Of a DNA stretch of 64,000 nt, positions 54,744 to 63,950 are shown piece after piece. Position numbers and translations under genes: made by a program. The notes beneath the pieces were generated by a model, which was not told the DNA's origin, ran no database searches, and saw only the letters and a list, made by a program, of their open reading frames with translations. Source of the DNA: CAILUG01 sp038125665 (lineage in GTDB: Bacteria; Pseudomonadota; Gammaproteobacteria; Pseudomonadales; Pseudohongiellaceae); assembly GCA_038125665.1 (NCBI GenBank), contig JAYPEI010000003.1:158888-222887 (forward strand). Direction: 5' to 3'. Every line of letters begins with the position of its first letter. Position 1 is the first letter of the stretch.

Positions 54744-54938
54744 TGCTTAGCTTTTCCTATTTTTCCAGCGGAGTTTAGCAGTACATCTGAAAGGATGTTT
54801 CATTGTATTTTCACCCCCCTAATAAAAATGGTGGTCGCTAGGCAAAATAGAGAACAAATGAAATATAAATAACACTCCTACCCTAAACATATTATGGCAG
54901 GGTCTTCACCTTAAGTGCTATCTATCTGTGCAAGGGGT

Positions 54939-54944
54939 TATAAT
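54939..54944 (+). promoter_or_regulatory. Possible -10 box of the SBF-like transporter gene
   Basis: A perfect TATAAT lies 31 bp upstream of the ATG at 54976. No good -35 element is in place, so it is only a candidate. Confidence 0.3.
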
Positions 54945-54975
54945 GGGCTGATAAAACTATGAATACTAAATAATT

Positions 54976-55962
54976 ATGTTTAAGAAATTGCTTCCCGACC
55001 CATTCCTCATGTTGCTGCTAGTGACAGTTGCTACTGCAAGTTTCTTTCCTGCACAAGGTATGTGGGCGGAACTGGTAGGCTGGGGGGCAAATTTAGCGGT
55101 AGTGTTATTATTTTTTTTCCACGGAGCTAAACTTGAACGTTCTGCAGTCTTGGCAGGCCTAACCCATTGGCGGCTCCACATTCTCATCATGGCATTTACA
55201 TTTGTCCTCTTCCCCTTGTTAGGAATATTTCTCGCAGGACTCTTTCCCTATCTTATATCTGCAGAATTGTGGACAGGTGTACTGTTTCTGTGTGCGCTAC
55301 CTTCAACAGTACAATCTTCCATTGCATTTGTTTCTATTGCCGGAGGAAATATCCCATCAGCAATAGCCGCAGCAAGTGCCTCTCAGATATTGGGGGTTTT
55401 TCTTACTCCCTTATTAGTCAGTTGGTTAACGAGCAATACAAATGACGATAATTCGTCGACAATACAAGGCATCTTACAGGTTGGATTACTCATTATACTC
55501 CCCTTCCTAGTGGGTCAACTCTTCCGTCCTTGGATAGCTGAATTTGTCCACCGACACAAAAAATCAATTAATTACAGTGATCGTACAACGATCATTCTTG
55601 CTGTATATACCGCTTTTTCAGCTGCAGTGTTGGAAGGTATATGGGACAGAATATCATCTTATGAGCTCACGCTACTGACAGGTATTTGCTGTTTTCTGCT
55701 TATGATCCTCCTTGTGATTACTAGACTTGTGTCACGCGCATTTGGCTTCACTTTGGAAGATGAAATTGTCATCGTCTTTTGTGGCACCAAAAAATCACTG
55801 GTACAGGGTGCCCCCATGGCAAAAGTGCTTTTCGCTGGTCCTCAAGCAGGGCTCATACTCTTACCAATTATGATTTTTCACCAAATTCAATTAATGGTCT
55901 GTGCTTGGCTGGCAAAACGCTATGCGAAACTAAGTACCGAAGTATCATCAGGAGAAAACTAA
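54976..55962 (+). CDS. Bile acid:sodium symporter-like (SBF/YfeH) transporter
   Basis: Inner-membrane transporter of 328 residues with about ten hydrophobic segments, in the SBF-like/SLC10A7 group. FFFHGAKLERSAVLAGLTHWRLHI and GVLFLCALPSTVQSSIAFVSIAGGN are group signatures, and CGTKKSLVQGAPMAKVLF marks the second repeat. Probably a sodium-coupled transporter for organic anions; substrate unknown. The next gene starts within its stop codon (1-base overlap), so the pair is an operon with an HD-domain protein. Confidence 0.88.
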   Translation: MFKKLLPDPFLMLLLVTVATASFFPAQGMWAELVGWGANLAVVLLFFFHGAKLERSAVLAGLTHWRLHILIMAFTFVLFPLLGIFLAGLFPYLISAELWTGVLFLCALPSTVQSSIAFVSIAGGNIPSAIAAASASQILGVFLTPLLVSWLTSNTNDDNSSTIQGILQVGLLIILPFLVGQLFRPWIAEFVHRHKKSINYSDRTTIILAVYTAFSAAVLEGIWDRISSYELTLLTGICCFLLMILLVITRLVSRAFGFTLEDEIVIVFCGTKKSLVQGAPMAKVLFAGPQAGLILLPIMIFHQIQLMVCAWLAKRYAKLSTEVSSGEN

Positions 55963-56708
55963 TGAGTCCTAAAGATAAACCAGAGCAATCACCTTACCCT
56001 CAACAAGGTAGGGAGAGGATGATCTTTCCAACTCCCATAGATATTCTAGCCTTTGGAGTGCAAGACCCCCATGATGAGATGCTGGCTAAAATGTCACCCT
56101 CTCATGTATTCATGATGGGAGATAATCCTGCGCTCCCAAGAATGCCTGAAAAACCCACTCTTATTGATTTTTTTAACCTTCGTTTTAATAAGATGGCTCA
56201 ATACCATCTCACAACATCTGCAAAACGCGCTTATGATGAGGGCAGAAATGAAATAGTGATCATGGCTTGTCTGTTGCATGATATTGCCAATGGTGCCCTT
56301 CTACGTGCAGATCATGGTTACTGGGGGGCACAGTTAATAGCACCTTATGTGAATGAAGAGATAGCTTGGGCAGTCAAGTATCATCAAGCTTTGCGCTATA
56401 CTCCCGATCCAGTGGTGGGTTATGAATACCCCGAAGCCTATAAAAAATTCTTTGGAGAAGACTACGACCCCCCAACCTATATAAAACGTGATGCAGCTTA
56501 TGCTATGCAGCACAAGTGGTACATGACCGCACGTTACGTCACTCTTTATGATTTATATTTCTTTGAAGAGAACGATGTCGTTCCTATTGAGTTCTTCAGT
56601 GATATTATTTCTCGTAATTTCCGCCAACCAGATGAAGGATTAGGTTTTGATGATTCACCTTCTTCACATATGTGGCGAACCATGATCTGGCCAAACAACT
56701 TTCTTTAG
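55962..56708 (+). CDS. HD-domain protein
   Basis: A 248-residue cytoplasmic metalloprotein. The ATG at 55962 is preceded by GGAG and overlaps the previous stop by one base; a longer frame inside that gene is spurious. HD-fold residues are His82 (AQYHLTTSA), His106-Asp107 (CLLHDIANG), His118 (ADHGYWGAQ) and His141 (KYHQALRY). Enzymes of this fold are phosphohydrolases or, when di-iron, oxygenases such as MIOX and PhnZ; the spacing with extra His is compatible with either. The transporter partner hints that it processes an imported compound. Confidence 0.82.
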   Translation: MSPKDKPEQSPYPQQGRERMIFPTPIDILAFGVQDPHDEMLAKMSPSHVFMMGDNPALPRMPEKPTLIDFFNLRFNKMAQYHLTTSAKRAYDEGRNEIVIMACLLHDIANGALLRADHGYWGAQLIAPYVNEEIAWAVKYHQALRYTPDPVVGYEYPEAYKKFFGEDYDPPTYIKRDAAYAMQHKWYMTARYVTLYDLYFFEENDVVPIEFFSDIISRNFRQPDEGLGFDDSPSSHMWRTMIWPNNFL

Positions 56709-56916
56709 GAATCTTCCTATGGCTATACCTACTTTTCAGGCTGTTCCTAGGGGTTGCTTCTCGTTTCCAGAAATAGATAAGACTTACTTCAAGTATTTCT
56801 CGAATAATACCAGCTCACTCCAGTCTTTGACTCAAGGCTGCATCCTGTCAATATCTTCCCAACTAAATATTACCAAATTGTAACAACTAAATTAGTTGGT
56901 ACTGGGCACCTATTGT

Positions 56917-57783
56917 ATGGACTTTTTAAACAGTAAAACATTCGAAGGAATAAGTTGGATGATGCTCTCGGCTGCTCTGTTTGCTATAGCCGATGCGCTG
57001 GGTAAGCAACTTTCAGAATTCTATCCATTCTGGCAAATAATATTTTTAAGAGCCACGTCCGGCATGCTTATCATTGGTCTCATGATGATAGTAAGTGGAC
57101 GACTTGGAGATATACGTACGAGTCAACCACTTTGGCAACTCTCTCGCAGTGTAGTAGGGATTCTCATGACTACAGGAATATTTATGGGACTCAAATATGT
57201 TCCTCTCGCAGAAGTAACTGCCCTTGTTTTTACTACACCTTTAATCGTCGCAATTTATGCTGCTAGCTTCCAAAAAGAAAAAATTGGTCAAGCAAATCTT
57301 AGCGCGGTAATTCTTGGCTTCATTGGGGTACTCCTTGTGGTTAAACCAACTCCTGAGCATTTTCATCCTGCACATCTCTTTGTTCTTGGCTTTTCTGTCA
57401 GTTCAGCATTTATGAGCATTACCGCTCGAAAATTGGTGAGCACTGAGTCAGTGTTAGCACTAAATTTCTATATATACCCTCTTTCAGCCTTACTAGCTGC
57501 CTGGTGGGCAATTCCTGAATGGCAGCCGATTTCTTTGAAAGGATGGATACTCGTCTTGGCTGTTGCAGTTCTGGCTACATTTGCAATGATTTGTATAACC
57601 AGGGCAATGCACTGTGCAAAACCTACTGTTGTTGCGCCTTTCGATTATACAAGAATCATTTGGACCGTCTCTTTGGGATGGCTTATCTGGGGAGAACTCC
57701 CTGACAGACTCAGCATAGCTGGAATAGTTATTATTATCGGTGCTGGCTTATATTTGATTGCCCATCCATACAAGATCGATTAA
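56917..57783 (+). CDS. EamA/DMT family transporter
   Basis: Ten-helix drug/metabolite transporter. The ATG at 56917 gives 288 residues and begins MDFLNSKTFEGISWMM; an in-frame TTG at 56896 is less likely. EamA repeats are seen at about 10-145 and 155-285, with FLRATSGMLIIGLMM and the EVTALVFTTPLIVAIYAASF segment. Sits between the HD gene and a TPR gene without clear operon partners. Substrate unknown. Confidence 0.84.
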   Translation: MDFLNSKTFEGISWMMLSAALFAIADALGKQLSEFYPFWQIIFLRATSGMLIIGLMMIVSGRLGDIRTSQPLWQLSRSVVGILMTTGIFMGLKYVPLAEVTALVFTTPLIVAIYAASFQKEKIGQANLSAVILGFIGVLLVVKPTPEHFHPAHLFVLGFSVSSAFMSITARKLVSTESVLALNFYIYPLSALLAAWWAIPEWQPISLKGWILVLAVAVLATFAMICITRAMHCAKPTVVAPFDYTRIIWTVSLGWLIWGELPDRLSIAGIVIIIGAGLYLIAHPYKID

Positions 57784-57921
57784 GAGCAATTATAACTATT
57801 ACTTACAAGTAAATTTGCCATGAATGACTGTATCTAAAGTCTTACCTACTATTATTAAAAGTTTCAAAAAAACCGTTAAATGACTTTTCTAAAACAGATA
57901 GCTTAACATTTTTACAGAAAA

Positions 57922-58647
57922 CTATTTAACCGTAAATCGTGTTAACTCAAGCGCTGGAGCCTCCCACTCTGGCGCTAAGAGAGCTGCTCGCCGATAATCA
58001 AGCCAAGCATTCCGTAACTCACCTAGTTCTTCGTACACCTGAGCTCGGCTGAAGAATATTCTCTCTATGTGTAAACCTAAACGACTTTTCATGGATGCAG
58101 CAAGCTGTTCAATCTCAAGTTGAGATAAATCTAAAATTTCAGTTTCCAATGGAAAGAACCGGTTGAACCCCTGCTGGAAATCGCTAAGAGCAAGTTGCCA
58201 CTCTTGCTTGGCACTGTATACATAAGCTCTATTTATCCATGCTTGGCTCAACATAGGTTTTTCTGTTAAAGCATTGGTGAAATCAGCCAGAGAGGCATCA
58301 TAATTACCAAAATCAAAGTAAAGTACTCCACGATTGTTATAGCTTTCAGGTATGTTTTGAGTCTGGCCATCGTAGCTATTTATCGCATATGTGCACACTG
58401 TAATCCCATTGACCGGTATCCCTGTACCGGTAACCTGAAATATTGCTTCCCTTCCACCGCTATCTATCGATAACGCTGCCTCCTCACAAAGCTCTGCGTA
58501 AGAACCTCCAAAGAAGAAAACTTGACCCTGCACCCTTAGGCTTAGGGTCAAGGCAGATACAAAAAAAAACGCAAATATTACAAGGTTAACTTTATAACCC
58601 TTAAGAGAGTAGCAAACCAACTGGATACAAGTTTTTCCCATAGCCAT
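57922..58647 (-). CDS. TPR-repeat protein with N-terminal signal or anchor
   Basis: A 241-residue protein with an N-terminal hydrophobic stretch (VNLVIFAFFFVSALTLSLRVQGQV) that is a signal peptide or anchor, then TPR helices such as ESYNNRGVLYFDFGNYDASLADFTNAL and QAWINRAYVYSAKQEWQLALSDFQ. An insertion with SQLEIEQLAASMKSRLG follows. Probably a periplasmic scaffold. It diverges from the bicupin gene with only 24 bp between starts, so the promoters must overlap. Confidence 0.75.
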   Translation of the reverse strand: MAMGKTCIQLVCYSLKGYKVNLVIFAFFFVSALTLSLRVQGQVFFFGGSYAELCEEAALSIDSGGREAIFQVTGTGIPVNGITVCTYAINSYDGQTQNIPESYNNRGVLYFDFGNYDASLADFTNALTEKPMLSQAWINRAYVYSAKQEWQLALSDFQQGFNRFFPLETEILDLSQLEIEQLAASMKSRLGLHIERIFFSRAQVYEELGELRNAWLDYRRAALLAPEWEAPALELTRFTVK

Positions 58648-58671
58648 ATCTCTGCTTTCTAATACCTAATC

Positions 58672-59523
58672 GTGTATGATTTTGATATGAAATTAACTGA
58701 TAGTCAAAGTGTGCCTTGGCAAAATGAAGAACCAATAGGCTTCTCATTACCTAGAAGCTATCGTTTACTCCTTCAAGCCATTGATCAAAATCCTGGAAAT
58801 TTTGCCTTGCAACTTTTATCCATACAAGCGGGCGACAAACGTCCAGCTTGTAAGCGTAACTACGATCAAATTTTATTTCAGCTCAGTGGTGATCTCAGCT
58901 TGGGAAAAAATATCGTATTAAAACCTGGTATGATCGCTTATATCCCGGAAGGACAAACTTGGGGTCCAGAGCGTCAACGTCTGGACGGGTTAACCTTATG
59001 GCTACAATTTGGTGCAGACAGTAGAAGTGGCTATCTACCTCCGGGGGCATTCCGAAATCAAGTTAAACTCTTAGCTAAGATAGGAGCTTTCTCAGAAGGA
59101 TTCTTTTCTAGCTCAGCTGTTGGAGATCGTGATGCCTATGAGTTAGCCTGGGAAATACACTTCAAGAGACCCTATGCTTCACCAATCGCAGGATTCAAAG
59201 GCATAGAGATTGTAAGGCCAGAGGACCAGCCTTGGGCGCTAGGAGTAGGCAAAGGACTGGCCACTCGTCATTTAGGTATCTTCAGTGACACTGGAACAGC
59301 CATCCATCATTGGATGGTTCAAGAAAACGCGCAATTTACTCTCCAACCCCATACTATTTATTGGATTGAACAGGGCAGAGGACGTGTAGGTAGAGTCGGC
59401 TACAAAGAATTTCAAGCAATCTATGTCTCTGAGCAAGAGAAACTACCCACATTATCACCGAGTCGAAGAACACTTCTGCTAGCTTTTACTTTACCGCGAT
59501 TACTTGGAGGTTTTGGAAATTAA
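58672..59523 (+). CDS. Bicupin-like protein
   Basis: A 283-residue protein with two cupin-like modules: one around residues 45-110 (AACKRNYDQILFQLSGDL and LKPGMIAYIPEGQTWGP) and a second at 185-260 (HHWMVQENAQFTLQPHTIYWIEQGRGRVGRVG). Few conserved metal-binding His are visible, so an enzymatic role is uncertain. GTG at 58672 or ATG at 58687 can start it; no strong ribosome site. First gene of a three-gene operon, overlapping the oxidoreductase start by one base. Confidence 0.68.
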   Translation: MYDFDMKLTDSQSVPWQNEEPIGFSLPRSYRLLLQAIDQNPGNFALQLLSIQAGDKRPACKRNYDQILFQLSGDLSLGKNIVLKPGMIAYIPEGQTWGPERQRLDGLTLWLQFGADSRSGYLPPGAFRNQVKLLAKIGAFSEGFFSSSAVGDRDAYELAWEIHFKRPYASPIAGFKGIEIVRPEDQPWALGVGKGLATRHLGIFSDTGTAIHHWMVQENAQFTLQPHTIYWIEQGRGRVGRVGYKEFQAIYVSEQEKLPTLSPSRRTLLLAFTLPRLLGGFGN

Positions 59524-61133
59524 TGTCTGTTAAACGAAACTTCGACATTATTCTCATTGGTGGAGGTCATAATGGTCTTGTCTGCGCATGTTATTTGGCT
59601 AAAGCTGGGCTCAAGGTCTGTGTGTTGGAACGTCGCCATATAGTGGGAGGTGCAGCCGTTACTGAAGAGTTTGCACCAAGATTCCGAAACTCAGTTGCCT
59701 CTTACACAGTTTCTTTGTTGCAGAGAAAAATTATAGAAGAATTACAACTTTCTCGTCATGGATTACGCATTGTAGAACGTCATGTTAATAACTTTATCCC
59801 AAGTGAGGATGGTCGCTTTCTAGCGATGGGTGGATTAGCAGATACCCATGACAACATAAGCAAATATTCTAGACGAGATGCAGAAGCCTACAGAAACTAT
59901 AATGAGAAAATTGACAGCGTTGCAGAAATACTTCGCAATCAGATTTTACGTACGCCACCTAACCTTTGGTCCCCTTCGCGTTGGCGACATAACTTGTTAC
60001 CTTTTTTAGACTTAGCTGGTTCAGCGATGCAAAATCATGCACCCTTTCTGCTACTGAAAGAATTATTGACTCGTTCTGCAGGCGCTTACTTAGATGAATG
60101 GTTTGAAACACCAGTCCTGAAAGCTTTGTTAGGTTTTGATAGTATTGTCGGTCATTTTGCCAGTCCATACTCAAGGGGTTCTGCCTATGTTCTTCTCCAT
60201 CATGTGTTTGGCGAAGTTAATGGTAAACTTGGCTTATGGGGGCACGCTCTGGGTGGAATGGGAGCCATTACTCAGGCCATGGCAAAAGCAGCTCAAGAAT
60301 TAGGCGTCACTATACACACGCAAACAGAAGTAGCTGAGGTGATGACCAATGAAAAGCAGCATGTTTCAGGCGTTCTTACGTCAAAGGCAGAGCATTTTTC
60401 GGCTAATCATGTAGTAAGTAACTTAAACCCAAAATTACTCTTCACAAGGCTGGTTGACCCCGCTTTACTACCCTCTTCCTTCAAAACGAGAATGGAAAAC
60501 TGGCGGTGTGGTTCAGGCACCTTTCGTATGAATGTTGCTTTGAGTGAACTTCCCCAATTCAAGTGTCTACCTGAAATTGGACTCACTCCTTATCACACAG
60601 CGGGGATAATTATCTCTCCTAATCTTGATTACATGCATCAGGCTTATCTGGATGCTTCTACTAAAGGTTGGTCTAGTAGACCCATCATCGAATTACTTAT
60701 CCCCTCAACACTAGATGATTCTCTCGCTCCTCAGGGTCAACATGTAGCCTCCCTATTTTGTCAGCATGTTGCACCAGAGCTACCTAATGGTGACTCTTGG
60801 GATCTTCACAAATACAAGGTCGCTGACTTAATTATCAATACCGTAAACGAGTGGGCACCAAATTTCCGTAGTTCAGTGATTGCTCTGCAGGCCTTGAGTC
60901 CTCTAGATTTAGAAAGAGAGTTTGGTTTAAGCGGGGGTGATATATTCCATGGTGTTTTAAGTGCTGATCAACTATTCTGGTCGAGACCGGCCAAAGGATA
61001 CGGAGATTATCGTACACCGATCAAAGGTCTCTACCAGTGTGGCTCTGGCACACATCCAGGAGGAGGAGTAACTGGTGCCCCTGGTTACAATGCTGCTCGA
61101 GAAATTATTGCAGACTTCAAGAACGTGCAATAA
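59523..61133 (+). CDS. Phytoene-dehydrogenase-like FAD oxidoreductase (PYROXD2-like)
   Basis: A 536-residue flavoprotein with an N-terminal dinucleotide-binding motif IILIGGGHNGLVCACYLAKAGLKVCVLE, a GGAAVTEEFAPRFRNSVASYTV segment, and the C-terminal YQCGSGTHPGGGVTGAPGYNAAREI typical of carotenoid-desaturase-like enzymes and human PYROXD2. No carotenoid biosynthesis genes are nearby, so the substrate is not expected to be a carotene. ATG overlaps the bicupin stop codon (TAATG). Middle gene of the operon. Confidence 0.86.
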   Translation: MSVKRNFDIILIGGGHNGLVCACYLAKAGLKVCVLERRHIVGGAAVTEEFAPRFRNSVASYTVSLLQRKIIEELQLSRHGLRIVERHVNNFIPSEDGRFLAMGGLADTHDNISKYSRRDAEAYRNYNEKIDSVAEILRNQILRTPPNLWSPSRWRHNLLPFLDLAGSAMQNHAPFLLLKELLTRSAGAYLDEWFETPVLKALLGFDSIVGHFASPYSRGSAYVLLHHVFGEVNGKLGLWGHALGGMGAITQAMAKAAQELGVTIHTQTEVAEVMTNEKQHVSGVLTSKAEHFSANHVVSNLNPKLLFTRLVDPALLPSSFKTRMENWRCGSGTFRMNVALSELPQFKCLPEIGLTPYHTAGIIISPNLDYMHQAYLDASTKGWSSRPIIELLIPSTLDDSLAPQGQHVASLFCQHVAPELPNGDSWDLHKYKVADLIINTVNEWAPNFRSSVIALQALSPLDLEREFGLSGGDIFHGVLSADQLFWSRPAKGYGDYRTPIKGLYQCGSGTHPGGGVTGAPGYNAAREIIADFKNVQ

Positions 61134-61171
61134 TCATAGAACTATTTCCAGGAATTACTAAAGAGGCTTAC

Positions 61172-62635
61172 ATGCTTCCACGACGCCATTTTAATCTTGC
61201 TAGCCTTCTATCAACACTTTTAGCTGAGCATAGTAATGCCGCCAACAGTCCTGATTTAGTGGATATGGACATATTGACCATAAGCTCTCTCTTAAGGAGT
61301 AGGGCATTGTCCGTCCCTGAATTAGTGGATGCCTATTTACAACGCATTTCCCGCTTCGAGCCTGAACTCAACACTTTCATCACCATAACCGAAGATCTTG
61401 CCATGAAGCAGGCTCAGCAATTACAACTAGAATTAGATAGAGGGTATTGGCGGGGTCCCTTACACGGCATCCCTATCGGGTTAAAAGACAACATCGATAC
61501 TCGAGGTATTCCTACTACTGCTGCCTCTGAATTACTGAGTCATCGAATCCCCACCACCGATGCGACTGCATGGCAGCACTTACAAGCATCAGGCACTGTG
61601 TTGATGGGTAAATGTAACATGCACGAATTTGCCTATGGAGGCTCCAGTGCTGTCTCTCACGTTGGTGCTGTGCGGAACCCGTGGAATATTCAACACATAC
61701 CCGGAGGCTCTTCCGGAGGTTCCGCTGCTGCGGTAGCTGCGCAGCTGGTCATGTGTTCAATAGGAACCGATACTCTAGCTTCCATCCGTCTACCTGCATC
61801 TTATTGTGGAATCACTGGTCTTAAGCCAACTCATGGACTCACCAGTTTGAGGGGAATCATTCCTGTTGCTGAATCACTTGATCATTTGGGACCATTGGCT
61901 CGAAGTGCTGCCGACTGTGCTTTTCTATTATCAGCTATCGCTAAGTATGATCCAAAAGATGCAATGAGTATTGATGCTGGTAATCCTAACTACAATATAA
62001 GTTTATTTGACTCAGTGCATACTCTCAGGCTGGGGGTTCCCGAAAATCCATACTGGGATGATCTGCATCCAGATGTTGAAAGAGCTACCCTAGAGGCGCT
62101 AAGCGTTCTCGAGTCAATGACAGTCAGTAGTCAGAGGCTTAATCTACCTCAAGAGTCTTCTTTTATCCCCTTACTGGTTGAAGGTTACGCATGGCATCAG
62201 CACTTATTAGAAAATCCTACAAACCATTCAAGCTATGATAATTCTACGCTGGAACGTCTCATTGCCGCCGGAGCTACACCCGCTGCTGAATACAAACGTG
62301 CTAAAGAAGCCCAGACTTTATCAAGACGAGCTATCGCAGAAGTTTTTCAGCAAGTTGATATTATAGTTACACCAACTGCACCTAGTTTACCTGAACCCAT
62401 TACTGAGGCAGCGATAGCACAAGCAAATAGTGCAGAGCCTTCAGTGCGTAATACAGCCCCTTTTAATGTCTACGGCATTCCAACAATTTCGATTCCTTGT
62501 GGCTTCAGTACTACAGGTTTACCCATAGGTTTACAGTTATCAAGCGCTTATTTAACTGAAGCAACATTATTAGCAATTGCTCATGCTTACCAACAACAAA
62601 CTGATTGGCATCTAAAAGCTCCTTTGTCTATGTAG
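61172..62635 (+). CDS. Amidase (AS family), possibly Tat-exported
   Basis: Amidase-signature hydrolase of 487 residues from the ATG at 61172 (AAAGAGG 5 bases upstream); the frame extends into the previous gene but that is coincidental. Ser-cisSer-Lys residues are Lys105 (GLKDNID), Ser180 (PGGSSGGSA) and Ser204 in GTDTLASIR, with the family spacing of 24 between the serines. The usual GG before the nucleophile is replaced by LA, which breaks the standard signature. The N-terminus RRHFNLASLLSTLLAEHSNA looks like a weak twin-arginine signal. It closes the bicupin-oxidoreductase-amidase operon, 38 bp after the oxidoreductase. Confidence 0.87.
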   Translation: MLPRRHFNLASLLSTLLAEHSNAANSPDLVDMDILTISSLLRSRALSVPELVDAYLQRISRFEPELNTFITITEDLAMKQAQQLQLELDRGYWRGPLHGIPIGLKDNIDTRGIPTTAASELLSHRIPTTDATAWQHLQASGTVLMGKCNMHEFAYGGSSAVSHVGAVRNPWNIQHIPGGSSGGSAAAVAAQLVMCSIGTDTLASIRLPASYCGITGLKPTHGLTSLRGIIPVAESLDHLGPLARSAADCAFLLSAIAKYDPKDAMSIDAGNPNYNISLFDSVHTLRLGVPENPYWDDLHPDVERATLEALSVLESMTVSSQRLNLPQESSFIPLLVEGYAWHQHLLENPTNHSSYDNSTLERLIAAGATPAAEYKRAKEAQTLSRRAIAEVFQQVDIIVTPTAPSLPEPITEAAIAQANSAEPSVRNTAPFNVYGIPTISIPCGFSTTGLPIGLQLSSAYLTEATLLAIAHAYQQQTDWHLKAPLSM

Positions 62636-62643
62636 TTTCAAGG

Positions 62644-63672
62644 CTAAGGCTCCTTAATAAGATAACCCTCTCCTCGCAAGGTATCGATGATTCCTCCTTT
62701 GCGAAGCAAAGAACGTATCGAGACTATAGCCATACTCTGATGTTGCGATGCCAGCACTTCACGAGCATTCTTAAGCCAGAGCATCTCAAGCTCTGAGCGA
62801 ACACTTTGAAGGGTATCGCCTTCACTACTACTGAAGAGAAGTTGCATACAGCGGTCTGAGTCACTACCTTGCAGATTCACTCCAAAAAACTCCTCCATAT
62901 ACCCTCTCGCCCAGCTCTCTGCACGGTAGACTATTTCCTCTAAATCTCTCTCTAGTCTATCAAGCCTGTCTTCGAAGCAGGCAAGTTCCGCCTCAAGAGT
63001 GATACTCTCAAGCATTCTCTCGGCTCTACTGGCAAGATCAGAAAAACTTCCATCAAGTCTGAAGCTTTGCTCTAGCTTTATCCTTTTCAAGTCTTTAGAT
63101 TTCCGAGCAAGTTTATCAATCTGTTTCAGTATAGCAGTGCCAGGTACCAATTTTTCTTTGGCAAGAACATCATCCTCCATTTGCTCTGCAACAAACAATG
63201 GACGCCCATCACGATAGATTTTGCCTCGTAAAGAATATCTTTCTTGCAAAATTTGAAAGCGTTGAAATAACTCTGGAGGTAATGAAGCTGCTAGATTCTG
63301 GGAACGATTTTTCATCATACGTTTGCGCAAATTTAAGCCACGAACGATGTTGAATGGATTCAGGGCCACCCATGGGGAGACACTGACATCCACTGAGGGC
63401 ATCTCCATCAACACAGAGGCCGTTGAGAGTACTTCAGCAACCTTATCATCCTCCCAGATCATATCCTTCGGCAAAATATTTAAATGAGGAAAAATATAAA
63501 GGGTATTATCACCTTTTTTCACCTGCCACAGTGGAGGGCCTGGTTGGCGTCCTTTGACGCGTACCTCTATTATAGGTTCAGATGGTTGATGCTTGGACGA
63601 AGAGTCTTGCCCAAACAGCTGAGAACAGAGTCCCAGTATTAGCAATGTGCACAAAAGAATCTTTTGTTTCAT
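62644..63672 (-). CDS. TraB/GumN family exported protein
   Basis: A 342-residue periplasmic protein of the TraB/GumN group, related to Tiki-type metalloproteases. A signal peptide (LLCTLLILGLCSQLFG) is followed by LWQVKKGDNTLYIFPHLNILPKD, the conserved GxH-like motif of the family, and the C-terminal MAIVSIRSLLRKGGIIDTLRGEGYLI. A central coiled-coil region (RLDRLERDLEEIVYRAESWARG) is rich in Glu and Arg. Convergent with the amidase gene, 8 bp apart. Biochemical function not established. Confidence 0.83.
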   Translation of the reverse strand: MKQKILLCTLLILGLCSQLFGQDSSSKHQPSEPIIEVRVKGRQPGPPLWQVKKGDNTLYIFPHLNILPKDMIWEDDKVAEVLSTASVLMEMPSVDVSVSPWVALNPFNIVRGLNLRKRMMKNRSQNLAASLPPELFQRFQILQERYSLRGKIYRDGRPLFVAEQMEDDVLAKEKLVPGTAILKQIDKLARKSKDLKRIKLEQSFRLDGSFSDLASRAERMLESITLEAELACFEDRLDRLERDLEEIVYRAESWARGYMEEFFGVNLQGSDSDRCMQLLFSSSEGDTLQSVRSELEMLWLKNAREVLASQHQSMAIVSIRSLLRKGGIIDTLRGEGYLIKEP

Positions 63673-63688
63673 ACACTTTTTTGATGTT

Positions 63689-63718
63689 AAAAAAAAACGG
63701 GTACATAGTACCCGTTTT
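63689..63718 (-). terminator. Rho-independent terminator of the cold shock gene
   Basis: On the minus strand, ACGGGTAC, a TAT loop, and GTACCCGT (63697-63715) followed by a run of T (A run at 63689-63697). It ends the cold-shock transcript just before the TraB/GumN gene begins. Confidence 0.93.
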
Positions 63719-63743
63719 CCTGCTGAGATCGAAAGTATAGCTT

Positions 63744-63950
63744 TTATACTGGCTCGATTTCTTCAGCTTGTGGTCCTTTTGCACCATCAGTGACGGTGAA
63801 CTGAACTTTCTGTCCTTCACTCAAAGTGCGGAAACCTGAGCCTTTGATTGCGCGGAAATGTGCGAATACGTCAGAACCATTTTCGCGTGTGATAAAGCCA
63901 AAACCTTTGGCTTCGTTGAACCATTTTACGGTTCCTGTTTCTGTTGCCAT
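63744..63950 (-). CDS. Cold shock protein (CspA family)
   Basis: A 68-residue nucleic-acid chaperone with RNP1 KGFGFI and RNP2-like VFAHF, the pair of RNA-binding motifs of the five-strand barrel. Gly-Thr-Val-Lys-Trp-Phe-Asn at the start is universal in the family. The upstream end of its leader runs off the window, so cold-box features cannot be judged. The transcript ends at the terminator 63689-63718. Confidence 0.95.
   Translation of the reverse strand: MATETGTVKWFNEAKGFGFITRENGSDVFAHFRAIKGSGFRTLSEGQKVQFTVTDGAKGPQAEEIEPV

Noticed and set aside
55779..55961. In-frame N-terminal extension of the HD protein inside the transporter gene
   Set aside because: The transporter frame is clearly coding here and GGAG plus ATG at 55962 starts the HD gene, so the extension is a frame shadow.
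61037..61171. N-terminal extension of the amidase overlapping the oxidoreductase gene
   Set aside because: The Trp- and Cys-rich extension is a frame shadow; AAAGAGG precedes the ATG at 61172.
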